Positions 1 through 10,415 of a stretch of 64,000 bases of DNA are shown here, piece by piece. The position numbers and the translations under genes are program-made. Within the stretch, counting starts at the first letter, position 1. Every line of letters starts with the position of its first letter. Under the pieces are notes generated by a model. That model searched no databases, was not told the origin of the DNA, and was given only the letters and a program-made list of their open reading frames with translations. The stretch is from NCBI RefSeq assembly GCF_904849725.1, contig NC_058522.1:336293029-336357028 (forward strand), read 5' to 3'. The DNA is from Hordeum vulgare subsp. vulgare. Its lineage: Eukaryota; Streptophyta; Magnoliopsida; Poales; Poaceae.

Positions 1-192
1 AGATACCTCAGGTTGAGGAACAACTCCTCGTGCTTCCGTTCGTGGTGAAGATACCCCAAACAAACTCCTCAAAGGAACAGTTTCCATAGTGACAAGTGAC
101 AATAAATTTCAGCACAATATATAAATGTTTCCTTACCAAATTCCACTTACCAAAGGCGCTACCTCCCCGGCAACGGCGCCATAAAAGAGTCT
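1..192 (-). mobile_element. Gypsy element H, start of internal region with primer binding site
   Basis: Read on the minus strand, positions 181 to 164 match the 3' end of plant tRNA-Asp (tggcgccgttgccgggga), the usual primer site of this Gypsy group. The LTR to its right ends 11 bases before it. Positions 1-163 are therefore the first part of the internal region of a minus-strand element whose body lies beyond the left window edge. No coding sequence is visible here. Confidence 0.75.
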
Positions 193-1723
193 TGATGACC
201 CACAAGTATAGGGGATCAATCGTAGTCCTTTCGATAAGTAAGAGTGTCGAACACAACGAGGAGGAGAAGGCTCAGATAAACGGTTTTCAGCAAGGTAATA
301 ACTGCAAGCACTGAAAGTAGCGGTAACAAGTAATGGTGTAGTGAGGTGAAACGTAACAAGCCAAAACTAACAAGTAACAATTAGTAGCAACGGTGCAACA
401 AGTGGCCCAATCCATTTTGTAGCCATGGACAAGCCTGAACAAAGTCTTATAAGAGGAAAAGCGCACCTGAGGACACACGGGAATTTCTGTCATGCTATTT
501 TCATCATGTTCATATGATTCACGTTCGTTACTTTGATAGTTTGATATGTGGGTGGACCTGCGCTTGGGTACTGCCCTTACTTGGACAAGCATCCCACTTA
601 TGATTAACCCCTCTCGCAAGCATCCACAACTACAAAAGAAGAATTAAGAAAACGTCCAACCATAGCATTAAACTAGTGGATCCAAATCAGCCCCTTACGA
701 AGCAACGCATAGACTGGGGTTTAAGCTTCTGTCACTCCAGCAACCCATCATCTACTTACTACTCCACAATGCCTTCCTCTAGGCCCAAATATGGTGAAGT
801 GTTATGTAGTCGACGTTCACATAACACCACTAGAGGAAAAACAACATACAACATATCAAAATATCGAACGAATACCAAATTCACATGACTATTATTAGCA
901 TGACTTATCCCATGTCCTCAGGAACAAAAGTAACTACTCACAAAACATAATCATAATCATGATCACAGGTGTAATGAATAGAATCAAGGATCTGAACATA
1001 AACTCTTCCACCAAGTAATCCAACTAGCATCAACTACAAAGACCAATCAACACTACTAGCAACCTTACAAGTACCAATCGGAGTCGCGAGACGGAGATTG
1101 GTTACAAGAGATGGACTAGGGATTGGAGAGGAGATGGTGCTGATGAAGATGTTGATGGAGATGACTCCCCTCCGACGAGAGGAGTGTTGGTGATGACGAT
1201 GGCGATGATTTCCCCCTCCGGGAGGGAAGTTTCCCCGGCAGGATCGTCCTGCCGGAGCTCTAGATTGGATCTGCTCAAGTTCCGCCTCGTGGCGGCGGCG
1301 AATCCACGAAAAAGGTCCACCCTGATTTTTTTCCGGACGAAACCCTTCATATAGCAAAAGAGGGGGGCCAGTGGGCCACCAGGGTGCCCACAAGCCCTGT
1401 TGCCGCGGCCAGGGGGTAGGCCGCGGCAACCAGGCTTGTGAGCCCCTGGTTTCTCCCCTCTGACACTTCTTTCGCCCAGTATTTTTTTTTATAAAATCCA
1501 AAAAAAATCCACGTTGATTTTCAGGGCATTTGGAGTTGCGCAGAATAGAGGACTCAGACTTGCTCCTTTTCTAGTCCAGAATTCCAGCTGCCGGTATTCT
1601 CCCTCTTCAAATAAACCTTGCAAAATAAGAGAGAAGGCATAAGTAAGGTTCCACAAAGTATAATAACAGTCCATAAAGCGATAAATATCAACATGAAAGC
1701 ATGATGCAAAATGAATGTATCAC
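193..1723 (-). mobile_element. 5' LTR of Gypsy element H (minus strand)
   Basis: In plus orientation the stretch starts TGATGACC next to the primer site and seems to end at GTATCACA, giving TG...CA termini on the minus strand. The inner edge is well placed. The outer edge near 1723 is inferred from the terminal dinucleotides only, because the other end of the element is outside the window. The LTR contains a GC-rich hairpin at 1389-1440 followed on the minus strand by a TATA-like sequence near 1348-1354. The ORFs in this stretch (for example 1034-1501) are translations of GC-rich LTR sequence and are not called. H sits inside or against element J. Confidence 0.6.
1389..1440. repeat. GC-rich hairpin in the LTR of H
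   Basis: An outer stem of cacaagcc (1389-1396) pairs with ggcttgtg (1433-1440), and an inner 12-base stem (1399-1410 with 1419-1430, gttgccgcggcc) is perfect. It lies just upstream of the TATA-like box on the minus strand. The same stem is found in the LTRs of A and B. Confidence 0.8.
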
Positions 1724-2280
1724 ACATCACCTTATTTCGCCATGACCGCACTCGACGATTTAACGGTTGCACTGAGTGCGGCAAGGATTCTTGCCGGTAA
1801 TGACCCCTCCGACGAACCGCCAAGGATCCGTTCCTAAAAGCACGAGCGACAGGACCAGTCAAGCAGGCAAGCTTTCGGAAAATGCAAGGGCTGTATCATA
1901 CAAAAAGGGGGATCAGAAAAAGGGGAAACTATATTTCATTCATTTGTTTGAGGCAAACTCAGACATATTACATGGATGATTTTTTTACTACTCTAACCTA
2001 GGATACTGTCTTTGGCGAGGGACAATGCTTGCGGGACAGAAGTTCAAGAAGACAAAAAACGACGAGGCCCCCAGCGCAACCCAAGCTGGCTCCTCCTGGA
2101 CCAGCATTGCACAGAGGAGAACGGGGCCGGAGGACAGAGCAACCAGAAGGGATGAAGAAGCCGGAGCCTTCAAGCACGCCTCCTCCTAGAAGACGAGGCG
2201 TCGATGCCGGCTCCGGCAAGATAAACCCGTCGGGCGAGGGAGAGGCGTGAGCTGGCCCTGGTGGTGCGGTCGGTGGTCAG

Positions 2281-2954
2281 TTAGAGCTTGGGGGTGTCAT
2301 GCTCCGACTTGACACCCCGAGATCCTGCCCCGTCGCGAGCGCCACCACCACCACTGTCCTCCTCGTCGCTATTTATCGAGGAGGGACATTTGATGCCACT
2401 CGTGCTCTCTTTGCAACAGCCAAGACGCACACCTGAGCGCCCATAAAACTTGATGGATAGCATATCGTCCTCCACCAACTTGAAGGGAGGACATGCCCAT
2501 CCTCGAGACTATGGGCGCGGGCGAAGGCCTTCCACCCATGCCCGAGCAACATGGAGCGGCATTTCGGGTACTCCATGTTTACATGCATGGCATCGTGGGA
2601 GCAGCCGTACCCCCGCAGCCCCAAAACAAGAGGCTTGACGGCCTCCATTGCCCTGGCAAAGGGGCGAGGGAGGTGCAGATGGCCTTGAAGAACGCCGCGT
2701 AACTCCACGACGAACCCCAGTGCCATCCCGTCCGAGTGCCCACCCCATGAAGGAGAAGGTGGCACTGGGGGAGAAAGCGGGGATGCTGAAGTGGCTTCCT
2801 GCCTTCCCCGGCCACTGCCTCCGCGGCAACCGCGACCCGTCGCCCCTCCGCTACCTCGGGCGCTCGGTCCGCCCTCCGTAGCTTTGCCTTGATCCGAACG
2901 GGATCCTCTCGTTGCTCTGGCGGCTGACGGTGGCCGCCCTCGTCCCCTAACCAT
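2281..2954 (-). pseudogene. Antisense ORF with a B3-type DNA-binding domain, frameshifted
   Basis: Read on the minus strand from 2954, the protein has a low-complexity Gly/Arg/Ser-rich N-terminal half. Its second half follows the plant B3 domain pattern: LHLPRPFARAM, then a stretch around VNMEYPKCRSM, then GHGWKAFARAHSLEDGHVL. After a one-base frameshift near 2490 it continues in another frame with a hydrophobic strand segment and an acidic tail (EEDSGGGG). B3 domains are sequence-specific DNA-binding folds of plant transcription factors. The ORF is antisense to J as its LTR orients it, just upstream of the 3' LTR. Antisense ORFs in this position are known in Tat-lineage Gypsy elements. The fold assignment is by eye from the order of strand and helix motifs. 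It is non-functional in this copy because of the frameshift. Confidence 0.65.
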
Positions 2955-3610
2955 GATTAGGGGCGAGCGTCACCTGAAGCTAAGGAAGATACTACAAAAA
3001 GGGTTGGGGGTGCTGTGCGTTTCAGGAGTTGGATGGATGAGCAAACCCCCCTCGCAAACCCCCTAATTTATCGGGCGAGGCACGGGGGATAGCCCTCCTC
3101 ACTCAAGAAACCGGCGCCCCTCTCGCCCAATCGCCCATGATCACAGGCGAACATGGAGCCGCCCTATTGCACCAATGCATGCAGGGGCGGGCCCTGCCAT
3201 GGCCTTGACTTTTAAGGCTACAATCGCCACTTGCCCGACGGTTACTGCGCATGCCTTGCGCATGGCAGAAGCGTTTCGGGAGGTAGGACGCCCACTGTGT
3301 GCACGCCTCTCCTCTTCATGCGTCCGATGCGCGGCGTGGCTACCAACGGCTCGAAACTGCAAGATACCCTGTCACGGAGACCCGTGCACCACTTTGTGCC
3401 TGGCCCAACAACACCTTGCATGCGTGTGTGGCCCAGGCCTAGTGGCTCCTGTCGGTGCACTAAAGACTAGGGTCTCCTATGCCTTAGACTTGTGCACGGG
3501 CGTCGGCAACCCCTTTGACGGCAAGGCACGGCGAAGGCTGGCAGGAAGAGTAACCTCCAAATTCACCAAGGCCACAACCCTCCAAGGGTGTGAGGAATAA
3601 GTCCAAGCTC

Positions 3611-3847
3611 CAAGGCCCCGACAAGGCCCTCTTGCGGGGAAGACATCCAAGGCCCCGGCAAGCCATTCTTTCCGAAAAGACGTCCAACGCCCCAGCAAGC
3701 CTTCCTTGATGGGAAAGAATTCAAGGCCCCGACAAGTCCTCCTTGCCGGGAAGATAGACAAGGCCCTGACAAATCCTTCTTGTCGGGAAGATAGACAAGG
3801 CCCCGGCAAGCTTTCCTTGTCGGGAAGGTAGACTAGGCCACTGGCGA
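3611..3847. repeat. 37-bp tandem repeat array with internal inverted repeat
   Basis: The caagg start of successive units falls at 3611, 3648, 3685, 3722, 3759, 3796 and 3833, an exact 37-bp period over more than six units. Each unit carries an imperfect inverted repeat of the form ccccggcaag ... cttgtcgggaag. The period is not a multiple of three, so the antisense ORF across it (3477-3863) is not a repeated protein. It lies about 270 bp upstream of the TATA box of LTR J. Confidence 0.9.
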
Positions 3848-4115
3848 GGGCACAACCCGGCAAGCCCCATTCGGCGCCAGGTGTTCCCTCCTGCCACAGT
3901 GCCGCCGACTACCATGACACTGATGCATCCCTCATGCGCCAGCACAACACCTAGGTGTCGAAACACCCGTGTACGTGTCGATACCATCCTGATGCGAGAT
4001 AGGAGACCGCGAAGCATTTATTGCCCCTGACACATCGGTAGATAGATAGTGGTGAACCCTGTTCATTGTACAGCTCGTGAACCCACTGTTGAGCACTCTT
4101 GGTGACCCCTTTGCC

Positions 4116-4123
4116 TATAAAAG
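4116..4123 (+). promoter_or_regulatory. TATA box in LTR J
   Basis: TATAAAAG in a GC-rich setting, about 260 bases before the LTR end. This is the expected place for an LTR promoter. Confidence 0.6.
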
Positions 4124-4377
4124 GAGGCCCAAGGCTCAGTTCTAAGGGGTTAGACACTTCGGGCAGTGGCCAACAGGCAATCACTGTAGCAAGTAATCCT
4201 ACAGTAAGCACCTAATACAACAAACAAAGCAGTAGTAGGGTTTTACTCACTAAGCGGCCCGAACGTGGGTAAACACGTTCCCGGTGCTGATCGCTAGCTC
4301 TGCTCTTGGCGCCACCCCTCTCCCCGCCAAACGATCAAGGGATTCTTGGAGGTTCCCATTGGTGTCATTCCCCGACA

Positions 4378-5390
4378 CTTGCGGTTCATCACCACATTGT
4401 ACATTTCATTCCATATAAAATCCATCACATCAATTGGGCCCTGATTAGAGTTGTGGTAAGTATAGTGGAGAAGATTGATGAGGTGACCACAAATCTTGTT
4501 TTTATCACCAACTTTGATAGCTCGAACTTCACGAAAGATCCGGTGCATGATAACATAAAAAGGTAGAAGGTCAACAACTGAACTAACCATGGCACTAGGG
4601 GAGTATAAATTATCCAAGTGGTGGACCTGAAAGACCCCTTTTTCATGGATCTGGAGCCCATGATCAGCAATTTCATGAGTGTACTCATAGCCCAAAACAC
4701 AAGCAAGAACAGAGAACGGGGCAGAGAACTTCTCATTACGAGACATCCAAGTAAGAGTACGTTGTGTATAAGTCCCAAAATGCACCGTGGCATAGAATTA
4801 AGCCACAAGAGGTGGAGACACATCATGCTGAAAACTCATGAGAGGGAGGATGTTGAGCTTGACGCACATACTATGGATTCCATCAAAATATGAAGCGTTG
4901 GTCGGAGTCGTGTCAAAATGAGCCGTGTTGATACTCTTATGAATGAAATACTTGTTGACAAAATGAATGAAAATATCATCATAGGTGCATTGTTGAAATA
5001 GATTCCAAAACCTAATGTCAGCGGCAGTTTCACGCTCATGGAAATAAGGATTGTCCATGTGCCGAGCATCCCACTCTAGTGCAGACATTTCTTTCATAGA
5101 GACAGTCACATGTGGAGGAGGATGAACAAGAACTAGCTTGGCCTTCTTGGAAGCAGTCTTCCACTTCTTGGAGCGATTGGAGCAGGAGGAGGGGTGCCAT
5201 GGTCTTCGGAGACATCATCATCCTCGGGATAGCAATCAAACATGTTCTCAGGACCTAACACAAAATCCTTGGTCTGCTTGACCCTCTCTTTGGGTTTCCG
5301 TTCATACACCTTCGATGTGCGAGCACGTGAACCGGAACCGCCTGCTCGAAGAGATGAGAGGGATAGCAAGAGGATATAAGAATTGCACAA
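4378..5390 (-). pseudogene. Accessory 3' ORF of element E
   Basis: Two overlapping open stretches (5390-5133 and 5109 down to J) give one degenerate protein. It has a basic, Ser/Pro-rich N-terminus (RRPS, KPKERVKQ) and an acidic patch. A longer domain follows, with ADIRFWNLFQ, a conserved FYATVHF motif and LPFYVIMHRIFREV. An in-frame stop replaces the residue before FYATVHF (codon near 4795), and J truncates the C-terminus. Element C carries QFYATVHF in its own accessory ORF, so the two are related. The overall pattern resembles the family annotated in plants as putative plant transposon protein. Function unknown. It sits in the place of the env-like ORF of Sireviruses, but I see no membrane segments supporting an envelope role. 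Confidence 0.55.
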
Positions 5391-6100
5391 GCTTCACAAA
5401 AAAGAAAAAAAGAAACAAAGAATCACATTGTGCGCATGGTGCTAGAACTCTGCTTAGACCAGAGGTTCTGGGAAGGGCCGAAAGGTCCGGCAGGCGAAAG
5501 TTCTTGCGGACCAGAAGTTCTGGCCGACGGAGGTAATGGACCCAATCCGGACATGGAAACCCTAGTGAGGTCAGAAGTTCTGGCCTGCCCAGAAGTTTCG
5601 GGCACGAGCATAGTCGCAGGACTCCATCCGGATCCAAAGCGAAGGCAGACATAATTTGCACAATGGATGTGAAGGGAAGGAGGAGCGCAGATCTATTGTG
5701 AATGCAGTACTTGAGTGGTGTTTATTTTTATCCTAATGCCATAAGATTGAACCACAATCCCTAGGAGCGGATCCAGAGAGATATCAGAGGCGACGCTTAG
5801 GTTACCTTCCTCCATGGAGACAGCGATGAATGCACGAGATGTCCACCGAGCAGGATGAGGGAGGAAGGGCAAAGGTTCCATGGGTCGGCCGCTTGGTCGG
5901 AAGTCATCGATGGGAGGGGACGTTGTAGGAATAGGAGAGGAGAGTGACAAAGGAACAAACGGGGGGGAATACCCCTTTGCACCCGCCTAACCACCTTTTA
6001 AGTGCCCCGAAATCTCAACGCCTGGATGTTCTGAGCAAGGCCAAAAGTTTCGATGGTCGGAAGTTCTGGGCCGTGTCCTGGAAGTTCCGGATTATCCACA
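5391..6100 (-). promoter_or_regulatory. Spacer upstream of E's accessory ORF: odd palindromes and TATA-like box
   Basis: The spacer holds several copies of the 13-bp odd palindrome CCAGAAGTTCTGG and variants (exact at 5511-5523; variants near 5571-5583, 5589-5602, 6057-6069 and 6078-6090). On the minus strand a TATA-like TTAAAAGG lies at 6002-5995, between the two palindrome groups. A C/T-rich leader follows, then a possible 5' splice site near 5812 (GGTAACC) and a possible 3' splice site just upstream of the ORF near 5344. The layout matches the spacer of element C. Promoter activity is inferred, not shown. Confidence 0.4.
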
Positions 6101-6514
6101 GAGAGTGTAGTCTCTCTAAAATCCTGAGAACTGAAGGGGGCGGGATCGAAAGCTGCCAGGATCACCACCTTCCCAACAACATGTATGTGTAAGGATGAAT
6201 CTTTTGGACCAAGAAAATATCAGAGCTTTTCGAGAGGATGATTGGGAAGAACCTGAGCTAAGGTCACTCACTTTGTAGGGGGGATCAATAAAACCAGAGA
6301 GACAAAAACAAAACAAACGAAAAACACCATGAGTGATGGCAACACTTTAACCTTTTGAAAAGATGGCGGTGTACATATCCACCATGTTTAAGTATATGTG
6401 ACTTGGCACTGCGAAGATTTTAACCTTGAGCCCAACATCACAACTCCATCATTTAAAGTACCAAGTCATAAAAGTGATCACAGTAACTTCAAGAGTGTTT
6501 GGTTTATTTATGCC
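6101..6514. other. Non-coding tail of E between pol and the spacer
   Basis: This stretch holds the degraded end of the RNase H reading frame and AT-rich sequence. I see no ORF or repeat. Confidence 0.4.
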
Positions 6515-7083
6515 TCAGATAGGGTGAGAGAACTTATGAATTGAGTGTCTCCCCCTAGATAAATGCCTACATCTAGACAAGACATGAAATAAATTTATGC
6601 ATGTGTGCAAAGTTTCACATAATGCTATCAAGGTCCAAGATACCAAGTTCACGCCTAAGTTGACAGAACCTACGTTCATCCAGTGATTTGGTGAAGATGT
6701 CAGCAAGTTGCATATGCATGCCAACATGAGAAATGTCAATGTCACTTTTTTCACATGGTCTCTTAAGAAGTGATACCGAATGTCAATGTGCTTGGTGCAA
6801 TAGTGATCACTAGGGTTTTCAACAATCTTGATGGCACTTTCATTATCGCATAGTAGAGGCACATGTGTGTAAGTTATACCATAGTCCTTCAAAGTTTGCC
6901 TCATCCATAGCAATTGTGTTTCACAACTTGCAGTTGCAATATATTCAGCTTCAGCGGTGGATAGGGAGACACACTTTTGCTTCCTCGAGGACCAACTTAC
7001 TAAGGAGCGTCCAAGAAACTGACATGCCCCAAAGGTGGAATTCCTTCCAACCTTGTCTCTGGCCCAATCCGCATCCGTGTACC
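6515..7083 (-). pseudogene. Copia RNase H domain of element E
   Basis: Minus-strand translation shows conserved Copia RNase H landmarks: STAEAEYIA near 6960, LLWMRQ, the catalytic-region motif LCDNESAIKI near 6845, and TKHIDIRYHFLRDHV near 6780. After that the frame shifts and the usual C-terminal LADIFTK-type motif is only found in another frame. The upstream end is cut exactly at 7083 by solo LTR F1 (TSD gtacc). The domain normally removes RNA from RNA:DNA hybrids during reverse transcription. Inactive here. Confidence 0.85.
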
Positions 7084-8589
7084 TGCTACCTCTTCAGCTT
7101 GCGTTGGTTTTTCCCTTGAAGAGGAAAGGGTGATGCAACACAGTAGCAGTTAGTATTTCCCTCAGTTCAAAAACCAAGGTATCAATCTAGTAGGAGTATC
7201 AAGGCAAGTCACCAAAGTACCTGCGCAAAAACAGACAAACTTGCACCCAACGCTATAAAGGGGTTGTCAATCCCTTCACGATTGATTGCAACGTGAGATC
7301 TGAAGGCGGAAAGTGCAACAAAGTGAAAGTGTAGAGCTGAAAATATGAAGTGAAGTAGACCCGGGGTCCATACTGTTCACTAGAGGCTTCTCTCATGATA
7401 GCAAATATTACGATGGGTGAACGAATTACTGTCGAGCAATTGATAGAATCACACAAAGTCATGATGATATCTAAGGCAATGATCATACATATAGGCATCA
7501 CGTCCGAGACAAGTATACAGATACTGTCTGCATCTACTACTATTACTCCACACATCGACCGCTATCCAGCATGCATCTAGTGTATTGAGTTCATAACAAA
7601 TAGAGTAACGCCTTAAGCAAGATGACATGATGTAGAGGGATAAATTCATGCAATAGATATAAACCCATATTTTTACCCTTGATGGCAACAACACGATGCA
7701 TGCCTTGCTACCCCTTCTGTCACTAGGTGAGGACACCGCATAGTATGAACCCAAAACCAAGCACTTCTCCCATTGCAAGAATTATAGATCAAGTTGGCCA
7801 AACAAAACCCACAACTCAAAGAGAATTACAAGGATATGAAATCATGCATATAAGAGATCAGAGGAAACTCAAATAACATTCATAGATAATCTGAGCATAA
7901 ATCCACAATTCATCGGATCTCGACAAACACACCGCAAAACAAGATTACATCGGATAGATCTCCATGAAGATCATGGAGAACTTTGTATTGAAGATCCAAG
8001 AGAGAGAGAAGAAGCCATATAGCTACTAGCTATGGACCCGAAGGTCTGTGCTAAACTACTCACGCATCATCGGAGAGGCAATGGTGTTGATGAAGAAGCC
8101 CTCCGTATCTGAATCCCCCCTTCGATAGGGCACCAGAACGGTCCCCAGATGGGATCTTGCGGAGACAGAAGCTTGCAGCGGTGGAAAAGTATTTTCGTGG
8201 CTCTCTCCCGTGGTTTCGGATTTTTAGGGAATTTATAGGCACAAGAAGTAGGGCAAAGGAGCCTCGGGGGGCCCACAAGCCTGCTAGGCGCACCCCAGGC
8301 CGCGCCTAGGGGGATTGTGGCCTCCCCTGAAGTCCTTTGCCTTGGTTCTCAAGTTCCCTGCGTATCTTCTGTTACGGAAAAAAATCATTCCGAAGATTTT
8401 ATTCTGTTTGGACTCTGTTTAATATTCTCCTCTGAAAAGGATCAAAAACACGGAAAAAATAGGAACTGGCACTTGGCACTGAGTTAATAGGTTGTCCCAA
8501 AAAAGATATAAAATGCATACAAAACATCCAAAGTTGACAAGATAATAGCATGGAACCATCAAAAATTATAGATAAGTTGGAGACGTATC
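7084..8589 (-). mobile_element. Solo LTR F1 (Gypsy, TGATACGTCTC family), 1506 bp
   Basis: On the minus strand it begins TGATACGTCTC and ends GGTAGCA, and it is flanked on both sides by gtacc (7079-7083 and 8590-8594). No internal region is present, so it is a solo LTR left by recombination between two LTRs. It splits E between RT and RNase H. F2 at 60975-62592 is a second member of the same family. A TATA-like box lies at 8231-8238 on the minus strand. No coding sequence. Confidence 0.9.
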
Positions 8590-9147
8590 AGTACCCAATG
8601 AGATAAAACTTGGCATCCTTGGGGGTACCATAGACCCAACTTTGGGGTGTGAACAAGGTATCTGAGAATATGCTTAACCGCCTTGTGATGACTTTCCCTA
8701 AGGGAAGCTTGAAATCGTTTGTGTCTTCGTTAAGAACAGTTGTGGCTGGCACGAGCACCTTGCATGGACTGGAATTTTTTGTTCCGAACTTTGTAAGAAT
8801 GTTCTTGAGATATTTAGTTTGACAAGGAAAAATCCTTTTTGACATTGTTGAATTTGAAAACTGATAAAAACTTCAAATCTGCATTAAGTGACATCTCAAA
8901 GGTCTTTGTCATGGATTCCGCAAACTTCTTGCATAAATGGATGTTATGGGAACCAAAAATGATATCATCTACGTAAATTTGGCATAATATGAAATCACCC
9001 TCTTCCATCTTAGTGAAGAGAGTAGGGTCAACCACCACTCTCACAAAACCATTATCGAGTAGAAACTTCTAAATATGATCATACCAAGCACGAGGTGCTT
9101 GTTTGAGGCCATATACGGCCTTGTGAAGTTTGTACAAATAGACGTTT
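8590..9147 (-). pseudogene. Copia reverse transcriptase core of element E
   Basis: The minus-strand translation contains LYKLHKAVYGLKQAPRAWY near 9130-9080, then the catalytic motif YVDDIIFG near 8970, followed by a palm/connection region with frameshifts (DTNDFKLPLGK, then YGTPKD). The upstream end is cut by LTR D and the downstream end by F1. In the family this domain copies element RNA into DNA. Stops and frameshifts make it inactive. Confidence 0.85.
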
Positions 9148-10197
9148 TGTTAGAGCATATTCCTCCATATGTGGTTTTGGTAATTAATGACAATCCCTAT
9201 GGACTAATGGTTGCCTTAAGTTATATTCGAAGGATTTTTCCATAGGCACTTCTTGAAGTCCATCTGTTGGTTTCAAGGAGTTTATATGATGCCCCAGGTG
9301 GTATTCAAGGTATTATCCAAAGATTGGTCATAAAGACACAAGGTTGATCAATACTAAGCAAAGGGTAAATCAAGATGATCATCACATAGAGTGTACAAGA
9401 TGTACCGAGAGGGATCAAGTGATCCCATGGTATGGTAAGCATTGTCCATAATGCTTTTGTGTACTAACCCATTGTCCTCCTGAGAGTTATATGTGGGGTT
9501 AGGTGTGTTTCCGTGGGTTTGCGTCAAGAGGAAGATCTCATTCAACCTATGAAGGATGACATCAAGTGGTGATCGTCATCAAGGTTGCGGTGTGCAAGTT
9601 CAAGTGGAGCATCACGAAGATATCATGCTTGAAGCTTACCGTCCATTGTGGTGGCAATGGACTTGTGAAGATGTGCTGAAGAGTGGCTCACCCATAGTGA
9701 GTAAGGGGGAGCAATCAACTGGTCCTCATCAAACCAACACAATCAAGAAAGGTGGTCCATCTTGAGGAAGCCAAGATCATCATCATCTAGCTCAACAGGA
9801 CTAGGTGCAAGGTATAGGTTTGCCCTTGATAGGTTTTCTATTTTAGGATAGATTGTCGTACTATCAAGGGGGGCTCTCAAGTGAGTAGCTTGATCGTATC
9901 GTTCATTGAGAGCTCAAACCATTTGCATCCTTGCATCATATTTCCTGGTTTTTGTTTGGTGTTTCTCTTTGTGACTGTTAGAGCTTATGGTCATCTTCAT
10001 GACAAGCTCAAGTTCATCGAAAACGGAGTCCATATGCATCTTCTATGATGTTTTTTATGTTGGAAGTTTTTGCCGGTTCTTCATTCATAGAGCTATCACA
10101 TCTCTATATCATTGGCATTTTTCATCGCTGTTTCGATAGCTTGAGTTTGCTCGATTCGGAGCTCGTATGCGAAAGTTATGGCAATTTAAGTGGCCAA

Positions 10198-10415
10198 CAG
10201 TAGTACCGCTCTTTGAGCGGTAGTAGTTTTTTACTACCGCTCTTTGGGCGGTAGTACCGCTCTCTGGGCGGTAGTAGTTTTTGACTACCACTCCGTCGGA
10301 CTTTTTGCACATCCTTTTGCCTCAGCAGTGATAGGTGCGGTAGTAACTTTTTACTAACGTGGTTGGGGACCCTACCGTGCGGTAGTACCACTCCTAGCAG
10401 CGGTAGTACTACTCC
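10198..10415. repeat. Array of GCGGTA-G-TACCGC odd palindromes in LTR D
   Basis: About ten full or half copies of gcggtagtaccgc-type words are clustered here; 10247-10259 is exact, with 6-bp arms around one central base. The array lies 50-260 bp upstream of the TATA-like box of LTR D. Confidence 0.85.

Larger units (their letters stand above)
1724..4377 (+). mobile_element. Gypsy-like element J, internal 3' part plus 3' LTR
   Basis: The right end is a clear LTR terminus (ccccgaca at 4377) that abruptly interrupts the minus-strand accessory ORF of element E. Upstream is GC-rich DNA with an antisense B3-domain ORF (2281-2954), a polypurine tract near 2995-3010 and a 1.37-kb LTR. The left side is lost at the junction with H, so no second LTR or left TSD can be checked; cttgc (4378-4382) would be the right TSD copy. 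Positions 1724-2280 hold no ORF I can support. Family not identified. Confidence 0.55.
3011..4377 (+). repeat. 3' LTR of element J
   Basis: The LTR follows a polypurine run (aaaaagggttggggg), starts tgctgtgcg and ends ccccgaca. It holds a 37-bp tandem array (3611-3847) and a TATA box at 4116. The right boundary is firm because E's ORF resumes immediately after it. The left boundary rests on the purine tract alone. Confidence 0.55.

Noticed and set aside
1034..1501. Minus-strand 155-aa ORF
   Set aside because: It spans the promoter hairpin of LTR H, is Arg/Pro-rich from GC-rich DNA and has no family likeness.
3477..3863. Minus-strand 128-aa ORF with repeated LPGK-like words
   Set aside because: The 37-bp period changes frame every unit, so this is not a repeat protein.
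5302..5661. Minus-strand 119-aa ORF with repeated PELL words
   Set aside because: It translates the CCAGAAGTTCTGG palindromes of the E spacer; no family likeness.
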